The notes beneath the pieces were generated by a model. That model was not told the origin of the DNA and did not search any database. It saw only the letters and a program-made list of their open reading frames with translations. Source: Paracoccaceae bacterium (lineage in GTDB: Bacteria > Pseudomonadota > Alphaproteobacteria > Rhodobacterales > Rhodobacteraceae). Taken from it: a stretch of DNA of 52,171 bases. Positions within the stretch are counted from its first letter, which is position 1. Each line of letters begins with the position of its first letter. Shown here in pieces: positions 33,837 to 43,386 of the stretch. Both the position numbers and the translations under genes were made by a program. The stretch is taken from positions 1-52,171 of the forward strand of contig JAHRVG010000016.1 of the NCBI GenBank assembly GCA_019090795.1. The letters run 5' to 3'.

Positions 33837-35015
33837 ATGGCCATTTCACGCCTTGCAATAAAATTTTTCATTAATACCATGAGTTTTTTCGCCGTCGCAC
33901 TTGTGCTTTCAGCGTGCATAGAAACGGGACGCGTATCCCAGGGACCAAAGATCAACACAAGTAAACCAGTTGTGGTCGCCTTGCTGGTGCCCTCGGGCAG
34001 CGGGAACAGTCAACAGGATGCGATGGCCGACAGTCTGGTAAAGGCGGCGGTGCTGGCGATTTCCGAAATGGAAGATGTCAAGATCGACCTCAAGGTCTAT
34101 GCAACAGCTGGCAACACAAATCTGGCCGCACGCGTTGCGCAGCAAGCAATGGCGGATGGTGCCAAAATCGTCGTCGGGCCGTTATTCGCCGAGGCCGCTA
34201 ATGCGGTGGGGGCCGTCGTTGCAAAGAAGGGCATCAATGTCCTGAGCTTCTCAAACAATCCGTCAATTGCCGGTGGAAATGTTTTCATTCTGGGCGACAC
34301 ATTCCAGAATTCGGCTGACCGGATTATCAATTATTCTGTCGCCAAAGGCCGCCGCAATATCGGTGCTATTGTGCGCGCAAATGCGGCAGGCGACGTGGCC
34401 ATCGCCGCGATTCAGGCCGCGACTGGCCAGAACGGCGGACGCTTTGTAGGGGTAACACGCTATGAGTTGAATACCGAAAGTGTGGTTGCCAGCATCACCG
34501 GTGCCAGAACCCTGATCCAAAGCAACGGGGCGAACAGCCTGATTCTGGATGCGGATAGCGCCGGTGCCCTGCCTGTCTATGCACAACTGTTGCCGGAAAA
34601 CGGCATCAACGCGCAAACCGTGCAGATCCTCGGGCTGACCCGCTGGGATCAAACAAGCATACAGGTACGTGGTAACCCCGGCATGCAGGGCAGCGTTTTT
34701 GCGATGCCAGACACCAATGCCTCCGCCGTCTTCAAACAGCATTACGCTGCCGCAAACGGCGCTGATCCGCATATTCTTGCGGGCAAAGCCTATGACGGGA
34801 TGCGTGCTGTCGGTACCCTGCTGCGCTCGGGCGCCAGTGATGCGCTAACACGCACAAAACTGACCCGTCCGGCCGGTTTCAGCGGCGCAAACGGTGTATT
34901 CCGGCTGCTGACGGACGGCACCAACCAGAGGGCCTTGGCGATTGCCGAACTGCGCGACAGCCAGATCGTCGTTGTCAGCCCCGCACCACGGAGGTTCGGC
35001 GGTGCCGGTTCCTGA
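33837..35015 (+). CDS. LpoA-like lipoprotein (penicillin-binding protein activator family)
   Basis: Seen: 392 residues from ATG 33837, chosen because GGAG lies 6 nt upstream; the open frame starts 30 nt earlier. A lipoprotein signal ends with LSAC (Cys27). The rest is a periplasmic-binding-protein type I fold (VVVALLVPSGSG..., DGAKIVVGPLFAEAANAVGAVVAKK). Family: outer-membrane lipoproteins annotated as PBP activators, often mis-called ABC leucine-binding proteins. Its 3' end overlaps glnD by 14 nt and it diverges from rsmI, an arrangement resembling yraM/lpoA beside rsmI in enterobacteria. Confidence 0.88.
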   Translation: MAISRLAIKFFINTMSFFAVALVLSACIETGRVSQGPKINTSKPVVVALLVPSGSGNSQQDAMADSLVKAAVLAISEMEDVKIDLKVYATAGNTNLAARVAQQAMADGAKIVVGPLFAEAANAVGAVVAKKGINVLSFSNNPSIAGGNVFILGDTFQNSADRIINYSVAKGRRNIGAIVRANAAGDVAIAAIQAATGQNGGRFVGVTRYELNTESVVASITGARTLIQSNGANSLILDADSAGALPVYAQLLPENGINAQTVQILGLTRWDQTSIQVRGNPGMQGSVFAMPDTNASAVFKQHYAAANGADPHILAGKAYDGMRAVGTLLRSGASDALTRTKLTRPAGFSGANGVFRLLTDGTNQRALAIAELRDSQIVVVSPAPRRFGGAGS

Positions 35016-37803
35016 TCACAGTTCAAGTTTCGAAGTTTCCGGCGCCCTGATTAGTGCGCCGGATTCCATTTTTGACAGCAAAACCATTCTGCAAGACATT
35101 GCGGAACTGGCGGACACTGCCAAAGACAGCGCCACCCTGCGCAAGGATGCAGCCGAGCGCCTGAGCGCCGCCAATGAGACCGGTCGCGCCCTGATCCGCG
35201 AACGTTACTGCGCCGCCCCTTTCGATACTCGTGCAGTCACTCGTTCCTATACCTACCTAACGGATAAACTGGTCCAGACAGCACTGCACATTGCCACTAA
35301 ATACTTACATCCTTTGCCAAACCCAACCAGTTCCGAAAACGTTTGCCTTCTCGCGGTTGGTGGCTATGGGCGCGGCGAGATGGCCCCGTTCTCCGATGTT
35401 GATCTGCTATTCCTTTCCCCCAACAAGCTGTCCGCCTGGACCGAAAATGTCGTCGAGAGTATGCTTTATATCCTATGGGATATTCGCCTGAAAGTTGGCC
35501 ATGCGGTGCGTACAATTGATGAATGCCTGCGCCTGGGGCAAGAAGACCTCACGATCCGCACTTCCTTGCTGGAGAACCGGTTTCTGGGTGGCGACGAGAA
35601 ACTACACGAGCAACTGGAAAACAAACTGTGGAAAGACCTGTTTAAATCCAGCGGGCCGGAATTTGTCGCGCTCAAGCTGGAAGAGCGTGAGAAACGCCAC
35701 ATCAAGCAGGGGCAAACCCGGTTTCTGGTAGAGCCGAATGTAAAAGAGGGCAAGGGTGGTTTACGCGATTTGCAGACCCTGTTTTGGATCACAAAATACC
35801 TCAGTGGTGCAAAATCCCCGACAGAAATGATCGAGCAGGGTTTTTTCACCCAGCCAGAATACGACCGGTTCGCAGAAGCCGAGCATTTTCTGTGGACAGT
35901 GCGTTGCCATCTGCATCTGGGGGCCAGACGTGCCACCGAGCAGCTGACATTTGACAATCAAGTCCTGATTGCCAAAGCCCTCGGCTATGAAGACCAGGAG
36001 GGCCTGCGCGCCGTCGAAGCTTTTATGCAGGTCTATTTCCGTCACGCCACCCACGTGGGCGATCTGACCCGTATTTATCTTTCCGCACTGGAAGCGCGCC
36101 ACGTCAAAAAACAGCCCTCTTTTGGCAGCCGCTTATTACAGGCAATGCCGTGGCGGCGCAGCGAAAACGCAGCGCCTGAAGGCTATAAAATCGTTCACGG
36201 CCGCCTTGCCATACTCGACGAGGAAGCGTTCCTTGCGGATCCACTGAATTTTTTGCGCCTGTTTGAGGCAGGGTTGGAATCGGATATCCTGATCCACCCG
36301 GATGCGATGCGCCTCGTTACTTCGAGCTTGCATCTGATTGACGACAAAATGCGTGCAAACCCCCAAGCGCAGCGAATTTTTCTGTCGTTGCTGCTGGATT
36401 ACGGCAATCCGGAACGCGCCTTGCGGCGAATGAATGAATTGGGGGTTCTGGGCCAGTTCATCCCTGAATTCCAACGCATCGTGGCATTGATGCAATTCAA
36501 CATGTACCATCATTACACGGTGGACGAGCACACTATTCAGTGCATTTCGAACCTCGCCAAAATCGAGAAAGGCGAGCTAAAAGAAGATCTGCCTGTGGCC
36601 TCTGGTATTTTGGAAAAAGGCGTCAACCGGCGTGTACTTTTTGTAGCATTGTTGCTGCACGACATTGGCAAAGGCCTGCCCGAGGACCACTCAATTGCCG
36701 GAGCGCGGCTGGCAGAAACCATTGCCCCGCAATTGGGGCTGAACGAGGCTGAGACAAAGACCGTTGTCTGGCTGATCCAGCATCACCTGTTGATGTCGGA
36801 TGTGGCACAGAAACGTGACTTGACCGATCCGGTTACCATTCGTGAATTTGCCAGAACCCTAAAAACTACCGCTCGCCTGAACTTGCTGACTGTGCTAACC
36901 GTCTGCGACATTCGCGGTGTTGGACCGACCACATGGAACAACTGGAAGGCTCAGTTGATCCGTGATTTGCACCGCTCGACCAAAATTACCCTGCAAGAAG
37001 GCATCGAAAAAACCGGCCTGCTTCACCGGGAGGATGAAGCGATTGAAGCGCTGCGTATTGCGCTTCCCAAATGGAAAAAGGCCGATTTCAACGCAATGGT
37101 AGAACGCCACTACCCCGCTTATTGGCAAGGCCTCGATACCAAAGCGCATAAGGTTTTTGCCACGCTACTGCGTAAGGTCACCGAGTCGAGCATCGAAATG
37201 AACATTACAGCCGATCTCGAACGCGACGCGACCCGTGCCTGTTTCGTGCTACAGGATCATCCAGGCATTTTCTCACGTATTTCTGGTGCACTGGCCTTGG
37301 TTGGTGCCAATGTGGTCGACGCGCGTACTTATACTGGCAGGACAGGCTATGCCACTTTTGCCTTCTGGATTCAGGATGCCGAGGGACGGCCCTATGAGAA
37401 ATCCCGCCTTGCTCGGCTACGCACGATGATCAAGAGAACCATGGCCGGCGATGTGGTGGCACGTGATGCGCTGAAACCGCGCGACAAGATCAAAAAACGC
37501 GAACGCGATTTCATTGTGCCCACCGAGATCACTTTTGACAACACTGGTTCCGATCTTCATACTATCATTGAGGTCGACACACGCGACCGCCCTGCCCTGC
37601 TGTTTGACCTGTCCAAAACCCTGAACAATGCCAGTATCTACATTGCCAGCGCGGTGATCGCGACCTATGGCGAACAGGCCGTGGATGTGTTCTATGTAAA
37701 AGACATGTTCGGCCTGAAAATCCACTCTAAAGACAAGCAACAAAAGATTGGCGATATGCTGCGCGAAGCCATCGAGCGCGGTGTTGAAGGGGCCATTGCA
37801 TGA
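35002..37803 (+). CDS. glnD: Protein-PII uridylyltransferase / uridylyl-removing enzyme
   Basis: Seen: 933 residues from GTG 35002, picked because GGAGG sits 7 nt upstream. The nucleotidyltransferase motif GGYGRGE (120-126) with SDVD (131-134) is intact. The HD hydrolase site HD at 553-554 (LLHDIGKGLPEDHS) follows, then two C-terminal ACT domains at about 735-815 and 845-925. Role: senses glutamine and modifies PII proteins to set nitrogen assimilation. It overlaps the LpoA-like gene by 14 nt and murJ by 4 nt. Confidence 0.97.
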   Translation: MPVPDHSSSFEVSGALISAPDSIFDSKTILQDIAELADTAKDSATLRKDAAERLSAANETGRALIRERYCAAPFDTRAVTRSYTYLTDKLVQTALHIATKYLHPLPNPTSSENVCLLAVGGYGRGEMAPFSDVDLLFLSPNKLSAWTENVVESMLYILWDIRLKVGHAVRTIDECLRLGQEDLTIRTSLLENRFLGGDEKLHEQLENKLWKDLFKSSGPEFVALKLEEREKRHIKQGQTRFLVEPNVKEGKGGLRDLQTLFWITKYLSGAKSPTEMIEQGFFTQPEYDRFAEAEHFLWTVRCHLHLGARRATEQLTFDNQVLIAKALGYEDQEGLRAVEAFMQVYFRHATHVGDLTRIYLSALEARHVKKQPSFGSRLLQAMPWRRSENAAPEGYKIVHGRLAILDEEAFLADPLNFLRLFEAGLESDILIHPDAMRLVTSSLHLIDDKMRANPQAQRIFLSLLLDYGNPERALRRMNELGVLGQFIPEFQRIVALMQFNMYHHYTVDEHTIQCISNLAKIEKGELKEDLPVASGILEKGVNRRVLFVALLLHDIGKGLPEDHSIAGARLAETIAPQLGLNEAETKTVVWLIQHHLLMSDVAQKRDLTDPVTIREFARTLKTTARLNLLTVLTVCDIRGVGPTTWNNWKAQLIRDLHRSTKITLQEGIEKTGLLHREDEAIEALRIALPKWKKADFNAMVERHYPAYWQGLDTKAHKVFATLLRKVTESSIEMNITADLERDATRACFVLQDHPGIFSRISGALALVGANVVDARTYTGRTGYATFAFWIQDAEGRPYEKSRLARLRTMIKRTMAGDVVARDALKPRDKIKKRERDFIVPTEITFDNTGSDLHTIIEVDTRDRPALLFDLSKTLNNASIYIASAVIATYGEQAVDVFYVKDMFGLKIHSKDKQQKIGDMLREAIERGVEGAIA

Positions 37804-39341
37804 GCAAACCCTCGCGTATGCTATCGTCGGTTTTTACCGTCGGTAGTTGGACAATGCTCAGCCGGATTGCTGGGTTGGTACGCGAGGTGATGATCGGAGC
37901 ATTTCTGGGGGCTGGCCCCGTTGCCGATGCTTTCATCGCGGCCTTTGCTCTGCCCAACATGTTCCGCCGATTCTTTGCTGAGGGCGCGTTCAACATGGCC
38001 TTCGTGCCGATGTTCGCCAAAAAGCTGGAGGCGGGCGAGAACCCGCTGGGGTTCGCCAAAGATGCGTTTTCAGTGATGGCCACACTACTGCTGATCCTGA
38101 CCCTGCTGGCACAACTGGCGATGCCCGCGCTGGTGCTGGCTATGAACAGCGGCTTTTACGGCGATGCCCGTTTTGATATGGCGGTTTTCTTCGGGCGCAT
38201 CTGCTTTCCCTACGTCTTTTTCATCTCACTAGCTGCCCTACTCAGCGGGGTTCTCAATGCCGCTGGTCGTTTCGCCGCCGCCGCTGCCGCGCCGGTTTTA
38301 CTGAACATCATCCTGATCAGCACCATGGCAAGCGCTTACTATCTGGGGTTTGAGATCGGCCATGCCCTGTCATGGGGGGTGGTTGTTGCAGGCATTGGCC
38401 AGCTCATTTTGGTGTGGAAAGCCGCCGCCAGCATCGGTTTTCGCCTGACTTTGAAAATGCCTCATATATCGGACGATCTGAAGCGCCTGGCTATCATCGC
38501 CTTGCCCGCAGGCATGGCCGCAGGTGTTATGCAGATCAACCTGCTGGTGGGGCGTCAGGTCGCCAGTTATTTCGACGGGGCAATCTCCTGGCTCTATTAT
38601 GCGGATCGCCTTTACCAACTGCCACTTGGCGTGGTCGGCATCGCCATCGGCATCGTGTTGCTGCCAGATCTGGCCCGCCGTCTGCGCGCGGGTGATGACG
38701 CGGGGGGGCAGGATGCTTTTAACCGCGCCACGGAATTCGCGCTGCTGCTAACCCTGCCCTGTGCCGCTGGCCTGCTAATCATCCCAGAACCAATCATCTC
38801 TGTCCTGTTCGAACGTGGCAAATTCACCGCTTTTGACAGTACTGCCACCGCTGCCGCCGTGGCGGTCTACGGCGCTGGCCTGCCCGCATTCGTAATGCAA
38901 AAAATCCTGCAACCCTTATATTTTGCCCGTGGTGACACCAAAACGCCGTTCTACTATGCGCTGTTTTCGATGGTTCTAAATGCTATTCTCGCCGTTGGCC
39001 TGTCCTATTATATTGGCTATCTCGCTGCTGCTGTGGGAACCTCGCTCTCCTCGATAGCTCTGGCCTTTATGCTCTGGCGGGGCACCGCCAAAATGGACGA
39101 TGCGGCAAAAATTGACGATCGCCTGAAACGTGCCGCACCGCGCATCCTCACCGCGACAATAGTGATGTCTGTTGCCGTCTATGCCATGGCTGGTTTCATG
39201 GACGATCTGTTGCAAATCGACGGTTGGCGTGTGGCTGGCTTGATGGCGCTAATCAGCACCGGCGTGATCAGCTATTTCGTTGCCGCTTATCTGTTGGGCG
39301 CACTGCCCAAAGAAGGCCTGCGCGCCACTCTGCGCCGCTAG
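37800..39341 (+). CDS. murJ: Lipid II flippase MurJ (MviN)
   Basis: Seen: 513 residues with about fourteen membrane helices. The N-terminal SRIAGLVREVMIGAFLGAGPVADAF and MFRRFFAEGAFNMAFVPMF segments are hallmark MurJ motifs. Role: flips the lipid-linked peptidoglycan precursor across the inner membrane. The ATG overlaps the glnD stop (ATGA), giving translational coupling. Confidence 0.97.
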   Translation: MSKPSRMLSSVFTVGSWTMLSRIAGLVREVMIGAFLGAGPVADAFIAAFALPNMFRRFFAEGAFNMAFVPMFAKKLEAGENPLGFAKDAFSVMATLLLILTLLAQLAMPALVLAMNSGFYGDARFDMAVFFGRICFPYVFFISLAALLSGVLNAAGRFAAAAAAPVLLNIILISTMASAYYLGFEIGHALSWGVVVAGIGQLILVWKAAASIGFRLTLKMPHISDDLKRLAIIALPAGMAAGVMQINLLVGRQVASYFDGAISWLYYADRLYQLPLGVVGIAIGIVLLPDLARRLRAGDDAGGQDAFNRATEFALLLTLPCAAGLLIIPEPIISVLFERGKFTAFDSTATAAAVAVYGAGLPAFVMQKILQPLYFARGDTKTPFYYALFSMVLNAILAVGLSYYIGYLAAAVGTSLSSIALAFMLWRGTAKMDDAAKIDDRLKRAAPRILTATIVMSVAVYAMAGFMDDLLQIDGWRVAGLMALISTGVISYFVAAYLLGALPKEGLRATLRR

Positions 39342-39370
39342 GAATAATTAACTAATCTCGCGCCCATCGC

Positions 39371-39410
39371 CCCCTCGCCGCTTGCGGGAGAGGGCCGGGG
39401 GTGAGGGTTC
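39371..39410. repeat. GC-rich palindromic intergenic element between murJ and the rhomboid gene
   Basis: CCCTC (39372-39376) pairs with GAGGG (39390-39394) around CCG-CTTG-CGG, and the run continues as GCCGGGGGTGAGGG. Similar 'gagagggccggggtgaggg' sequences occur as dispersed intergenic repeats in many proteobacteria (from memory). It lies between two convergent genes and may act as a two-way terminator. Confidence 0.45.
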
Positions 39411-39412
39411 AC

Positions 39413-40108
39413 TCAACGCTTGCGCAACTTGTCCAGAAAATACGACAAACCCGCCGCCTCTTTGGGGCGCAGCACTGCACAAAGGGCAAAGCCCCCGGCG
39501 AAACCTGCCGCACGGCTCAGCCAGTCATGGCCCCCGAATATAAAATAAAACACCACATGCAGAACCGCCAGACCGGCAATCAGGCGAAATGCCTTGAGCG
39601 CGCCGTCGCCTTCCTCTTTCAGTCCGCCAAACAGGATCCAAGTATAAGCCCCGATTAACCCATAAGACGGCGCCCCCGCCCCCAGTAATGCGCCTTGGGT
39701 GCCCAGCACCATCGTATTCACCAGTGCCGCAATTACCGCACTTCCAAAGAAGATCAGCAAAAACACCAGCGTATTCACCCGCTCACCGACAAATTTTCCC
39801 AGTGCCAGAACAAACACCACACTGAACAATGCCCCGCCAAAACTGACATGCACAAAGGGGTAGGTCACAAAGCGCATTAGATGTTCGGGCGGGAAATTGC
39901 CCGTTTCCCACATCCAGAGCGCCACGTTGCTGGAAAACCCGAAAGTGCTGGCAATCGAACCACGCCAGCCGATCGCGCGTGGTCCGCCAATCATGCCCGC
40001 CTCGCCCAGTTGAAACACAATTTCCGCCGCGCCAATCAACAGCGCCAGAACAACAACAACAATTGGCAACGGGTTTACGGGGGGGGCATCTGCATCAGGA
40101 TCAAACAT
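39413..40108 (-). CDS. Rhomboid-family membrane protein, catalytic His apparently absent
   Basis: Seen: 231 residues with six hydrophobic helices. PFVHVSFGGALFSVVFVLALGKFVGER matches rhomboid TM2 and the following loop, and GAPSYGLIGA holds the nucleophile Ser148. In the last helix, where H-x-x-G-G-x-x-x-G is expected, the sequence is SRAAGFAGG, with Arg199 at the His position. It may be an inactive rhomboid or use another base. It faces murJ tail to tail and trpS head to head. Proteolytic activity is unproven. Confidence 0.85.
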   Translation of the reverse strand: MFDPDADAPPVNPLPIVVVVLALLIGAAEIVFQLGEAGMIGGPRAIGWRGSIASTFGFSSNVALWMWETGNFPPEHLMRFVTYPFVHVSFGGALFSVVFVLALGKFVGERVNTLVFLLIFFGSAVIAALVNTMVLGTQGALLGAGAPSYGLIGAYTWILFGGLKEEGDGALKAFRLIAGLAVLHVVFYFIFGGHDWLSRAAGFAGGFALCAVLRPKEAAGLSYFLDKLRKR

Positions 40109-40191
40109 TGGTGGCTCACTCTTATTGACGATTAGCTTGCATACGGCGATAAGGCACCAGCCCTTTCCAGTCCAGACAGAGATTTAGCGCG

Positions 40192-41217
40192 ATGACAGAC
40201 ACAAAATTCACCCCCCGCGTATTTTCCGGCATTCAACCATCGGGAAACCTAACCCTTGGCAACTACCTCGGGGCGGTCAAACGTTTTGTAGAAATGCAAG
40301 AATCAGGCATCCAGACCATCTATTGCATGGTTGATCTGCACGCGGTGACCGTCTGGCAAGACCCGGAAACCCTGCGTCACAATACCCGCGAATTGGCGGC
40401 TGCCTATATCGCCTGTGGTCTGGACGCAGAAAAATCCATTCTATTTAACCAGAGTCAGGTTTCCGCCCATGCCGAACTCGGCTGGCTGTTCGGCTGCGTC
40501 GCCCGGCTTGGCTGGATGAACCGGATGACCCAGTTTAAGGACAAAGCCGGTAAGAATGCGGAAAAGATGTCGCTGGGTCTTTATGGTTATCCAGCGCTGA
40601 TGGCCGCTGACATTCTGGTCTATCACGCCACGCACGTTCCCGTCGGGGAGGACCAAAAACAGCATGTGGAACTGACCCGCGACATCGCGGCCAAGTTCAA
40701 CCACGATTTCAAAACAGATTTTTTTCCCCAGCCGGAACCTGTCATTGACGGGGCTGCAACCCGGGTGATGTCGCTGCGGGACGGCACCAAGAAGATGTCA
40801 AAATCGGACCCCTCCGACCTTAGCCGCATCAACATGACCGATAATGCCGACACCGTCGCCAAGAAAATCCGCAAGGCGAAAACCGACCCCGAACCGCTGC
40901 CCGACAACCTTGAAGATCTGGCAGGGCGGCCAGAGGCACGCAACCTGATCAATATTTATGCGGCATTGAATGGTCAAAAACCCGAAGAGGTGATTGCAGA
41001 AGTTTCAGGCCAACAGTTCGGCCAGTTCAAGCCATTGCTGGCGGATTTGGCCGTGGCCAAACTGTCGCCGATTGGTGACGAGATGACCCGCCTGATGGGG
41101 GACGTAGCCGAAATAGACCGCATTCTTGGCGCTGGTGCCGACCGCGCAGCAGAAATTGCTGAACCTATATTGGCCCAAACCTTCGATATCATGGGCATGA
41201 TCCGCTCGCGCAGATAA
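40192..41217 (+). CDS. trpS: Tryptophanyl-tRNA synthetase
   Basis: Seen: 341 residues, class I synthetase. The HIGH-equivalent is [12 protein letters not shown] (TLGN, 21-24), and KMSKS is exact at 201-205. The body contains [34 protein letters not shown], the tryptophan-specific core. Divergent from the rhomboid gene; next to glnD-murJ as in other roseobacters. Confidence 0.98.
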   Translation: MTDTKFTPRVFSGIQPSGNLTLGNYLGAVKRFVEMQESGIQTIYCMVDLHAVTVWQDPETLRHNTRELAAAYIACGLDAEKSILFNQSQVSAHAELGWLFGCVARLGWMNRMTQFKDKAGKNAEKMSLGLYGYPALMAADILVYHATHVPVGEDQKQHVELTRDIAAKFNHDFKTDFFPQPEPVIDGAATRVMSLRDGTKKMSKSDPSDLSRINMTDNADTVAKKIRKAKTDPEPLPDNLEDLAGRPEARNLINIYAALNGQKPEEVIAEVSGQQFGQFKPLLADLAVAKLSPIGDEMTRLMGDVAEIDRILGAGADRAAEIAEPILAQTFDIMGMIRSRR

Positions 41218-41255
41218 AAAACTAAACACGTCTGGTTACCAAATATTTACAAAAC

Positions 41256-41282
41256 TGCCACGAAAACGAAAATTTCGTGGCA
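41256..41282. terminator. Hairpin between trpS and phoX
   Basis: TGCCACGAAA (41256-41265) and TTTCGTGGCA (41273-41282) form a perfect 10-bp stem with a 7-nt loop. It lies 39 nt after trpS and about 60 nt before phoX. No T tract follows on the plus strand, so it could be a weak terminator or an operator for phoX. Confidence 0.45.
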
Positions 41283-41340
41283 TAGTAAACACGCCAATCC
41301 TGTTGGGATTCTTATAAACCAGCTACTTTGGGGTAACCAA

Positions 41341-43227
41341 ATGCGAGACTACAATCAACCTAGCTTTGATGGGTTTGACGACATCAACAACCCGAAACCT
41401 GCCGAAAACGACTTTGACGCCATCGTCGAAAGCGCCATTTCGCGACGTGGTTTTCTCAGCGGTGTCCTGACTTTTGGTGCGGGCAGTTTTATCATGGGCA
41501 CCTCGCCGCTCATATCCACCGCCGAAGCCATGACTGACAGTTTCGGCTTTCAAGCCATCGCCGCCAACACGTTTGATACAATCACCGTACCCGAGGGGTA
41601 TAGCTGGGAAATGCTGGTGCACTGGGGTGATCCGCTTTGGTCCTCTGCAGCCCCTTTTAATGAGGTCACGCGCGGCACCGCCACATCGCAGGCAACGGCA
41701 TTTGGTGACAATAACGATGGCATGGCCACCTTTATGGTCGAGGGCCACCAACTGATTGTGGTGAACAACGAATATACCAATCGCGGGACAATTTTTGGCA
41801 ACCGTGAAAAAGGCAAACCGGAAACGGATGACGATATTCGCAAAGGCATGGCCGCCCACGGTATTTCGGTCATGGAAATTGCTCAGGTTGATGGTTCTTG
41901 GCAGATTGTGCAAGACAGCCCGTGGAACCGCCGTATCACCGCGAACACTGAAATGCTGTTAACCGGCCCAGCTGCCGGCCACAGCTTGATGCGCACCGAC
42001 GCTGATCCCTCTGGCACCCGTTCGCTGGGTACCTGGAACAATTGCGGCAACGGCCAAACCCCGTGGGGCACCTACCTGACCTGTGAAGAAAACTTCAACG
42101 GTTATTTCTCGTCCTCTGACGATGCCCTGAAACTACCGCCCCGCTTTACGCGCTATGGTATTGGGCACAAGGATTGGGGCTATGCTTGGGCCAAAACCGA
42201 TGAACGCTTTGATATTTCCAAACATCCCAACGAGCCAAACCGAGCAGGCTATGTGGTGGAAATTGATCCCAGCAACCCCAATTCCACCCCAAAAAAACGC
42301 ACGGCCTTGGGACGTTTCAAACACGAAAACGCGGAGCTGGTTTTGGCGAGTGACAACCGTGTTGTTGTTTACCTAGGCGATGACGAGCGCGGCGAATTCC
42401 TGTATCGCTATGTCTCTGACAGCCCCTATTTAGAGGGTCAAGACACCTCTGAATTGCTGGCCAAAGGCACGCTCTACGTGGCGAAGTTCACCGATAACCA
42501 GCGTGGAGCATGGCTGCCGCTGACGCCCGAGACCACCGGCATGTCCGAAGCTGAAATCTGCATTCACACCCGCCAAGCCGGATCAATCGTCGGGGCAACC
42601 ACAATGGATCGTCCGGAATGGGTGGCAGCCAACCCCCAATCGATCGAAGTTTACGTGGCCCTGACCAACAACAAAAACCGGGGTAAAAAAACCAATGCGG
42701 GGGGGGATGCCACCCCGGTGGGCGGGCCTAACCCGCGTGCCAACAACCGCTATGGCCAGATTGTGCGGTGGATTCCCGATATGCAGGATCACGGATCGGA
42801 TGAATTCAGTTGGCACATCTATGCGCTGGCAGGAAACCCCGATGTGCACGAGGATGATCGCGCCGGTTCCGCCAACATCAATTCAGGCAATATGTTCAAC
42901 GCGCCGGACGGGCTGAACTTTGACACGCAGGGACGGTTATGGATTCAGACTGATGGAAAATATTCCAACAAAGGTGATTTTGCAGGCATGGGTAACAATC
43001 AAATGCTGGTTGGGGATCCAACCACGGGTGAAATCAGGCGATTTCTGGTTGGCCCGCGCGAGTGTGAAATTACTGGCATGACCTGGTCACAGGATCGCAA
43101 AACCGCCTTTGTCGGCGTGCAGCATCCCGGTGAAAGGGGAGGCAGCAACTTCCCCTTTGGTGGCAACCATGTTCCCCGCTCGGGCATTGTCGCCATTACC
43201 CGCAACGACGGGCAAGAGATCGGTTAG
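41341..43227 (+). CDS. phoX: PhoX-family phosphatase, Tat-exported
   Basis: Seen: 628 residues. A twin-arginine motif SRRGFL (34-39) and a hydrophobic stretch mark Tat export. The body is the DUF839/PhoX beta-propeller, with TWNNCGNGQTPWGTYLTCEENFNGYF, the EIDP segment and DGLNFDTQGRLWIQTDG. Family: calcium- and iron-dependent phosphatases that release phosphate from organic esters, common in marine bacteria. An independent unit, with a hairpin before it and a strong terminator after it. I saw no convincing Pho box in the 123-nt upstream region. Confidence 0.93.
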   Translation: MRDYNQPSFDGFDDINNPKPAENDFDAIVESAISRRGFLSGVLTFGAGSFIMGTSPLISTAEAMTDSFGFQAIAANTFDTITVPEGYSWEMLVHWGDPLWSSAAPFNEVTRGTATSQATAFGDNNDGMATFMVEGHQLIVVNNEYTNRGTIFGNREKGKPETDDDIRKGMAAHGISVMEIAQVDGSWQIVQDSPWNRRITANTEMLLTGPAAGHSLMRTDADPSGTRSLGTWNNCGNGQTPWGTYLTCEENFNGYFSSSDDALKLPPRFTRYGIGHKDWGYAWAKTDERFDISKHPNEPNRAGYVVEIDPSNPNSTPKKRTALGRFKHENAELVLASDNRVVVYLGDDERGEFLYRYVSDSPYLEGQDTSELLAKGTLYVAKFTDNQRGAWLPLTPETTGMSEAEICIHTRQAGSIVGATTMDRPEWVAANPQSIEVYVALTNNKNRGKKTNAGGDATPVGGPNPRANNRYGQIVRWIPDMQDHGSDEFSWHIYALAGNPDVHEDDRAGSANINSGNMFNAPDGLNFDTQGRLWIQTDGKYSNKGDFAGMGNNQMLVGDPTTGEIRRFLVGPRECEITGMTWSQDRKTAFVGVQHPGERGGSNFPFGGNHVPRSGIVAITRNDGQEIG

Positions 43228-43267
43228 CCCACTGTTTCACGCGGCTTTGGGGCCAACACACACTTTA

Positions 43268-43299
43268 GGCCGTGCAACCGGGGTTGCGCGGCCTTTTTT
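43268..43299 (+). terminator. Rho-independent terminator after phoX
   Basis: GGCCGTGCAAC pairs with GTTGCGCGGCC (one internal mismatch, T-G) and is followed by TTTTTT. It starts 40 nt after the phoX stop. The clearest intrinsic terminator in the window. Confidence 0.85.
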
Positions 43300-43386
43300 G
43301 TGCCCCAAATCCTTTGCCTTGTATTCATCGGCATAATCCACAAAGATCCAAATACCAATTTAAACCAGATCTTAGGGCATTTCAAA

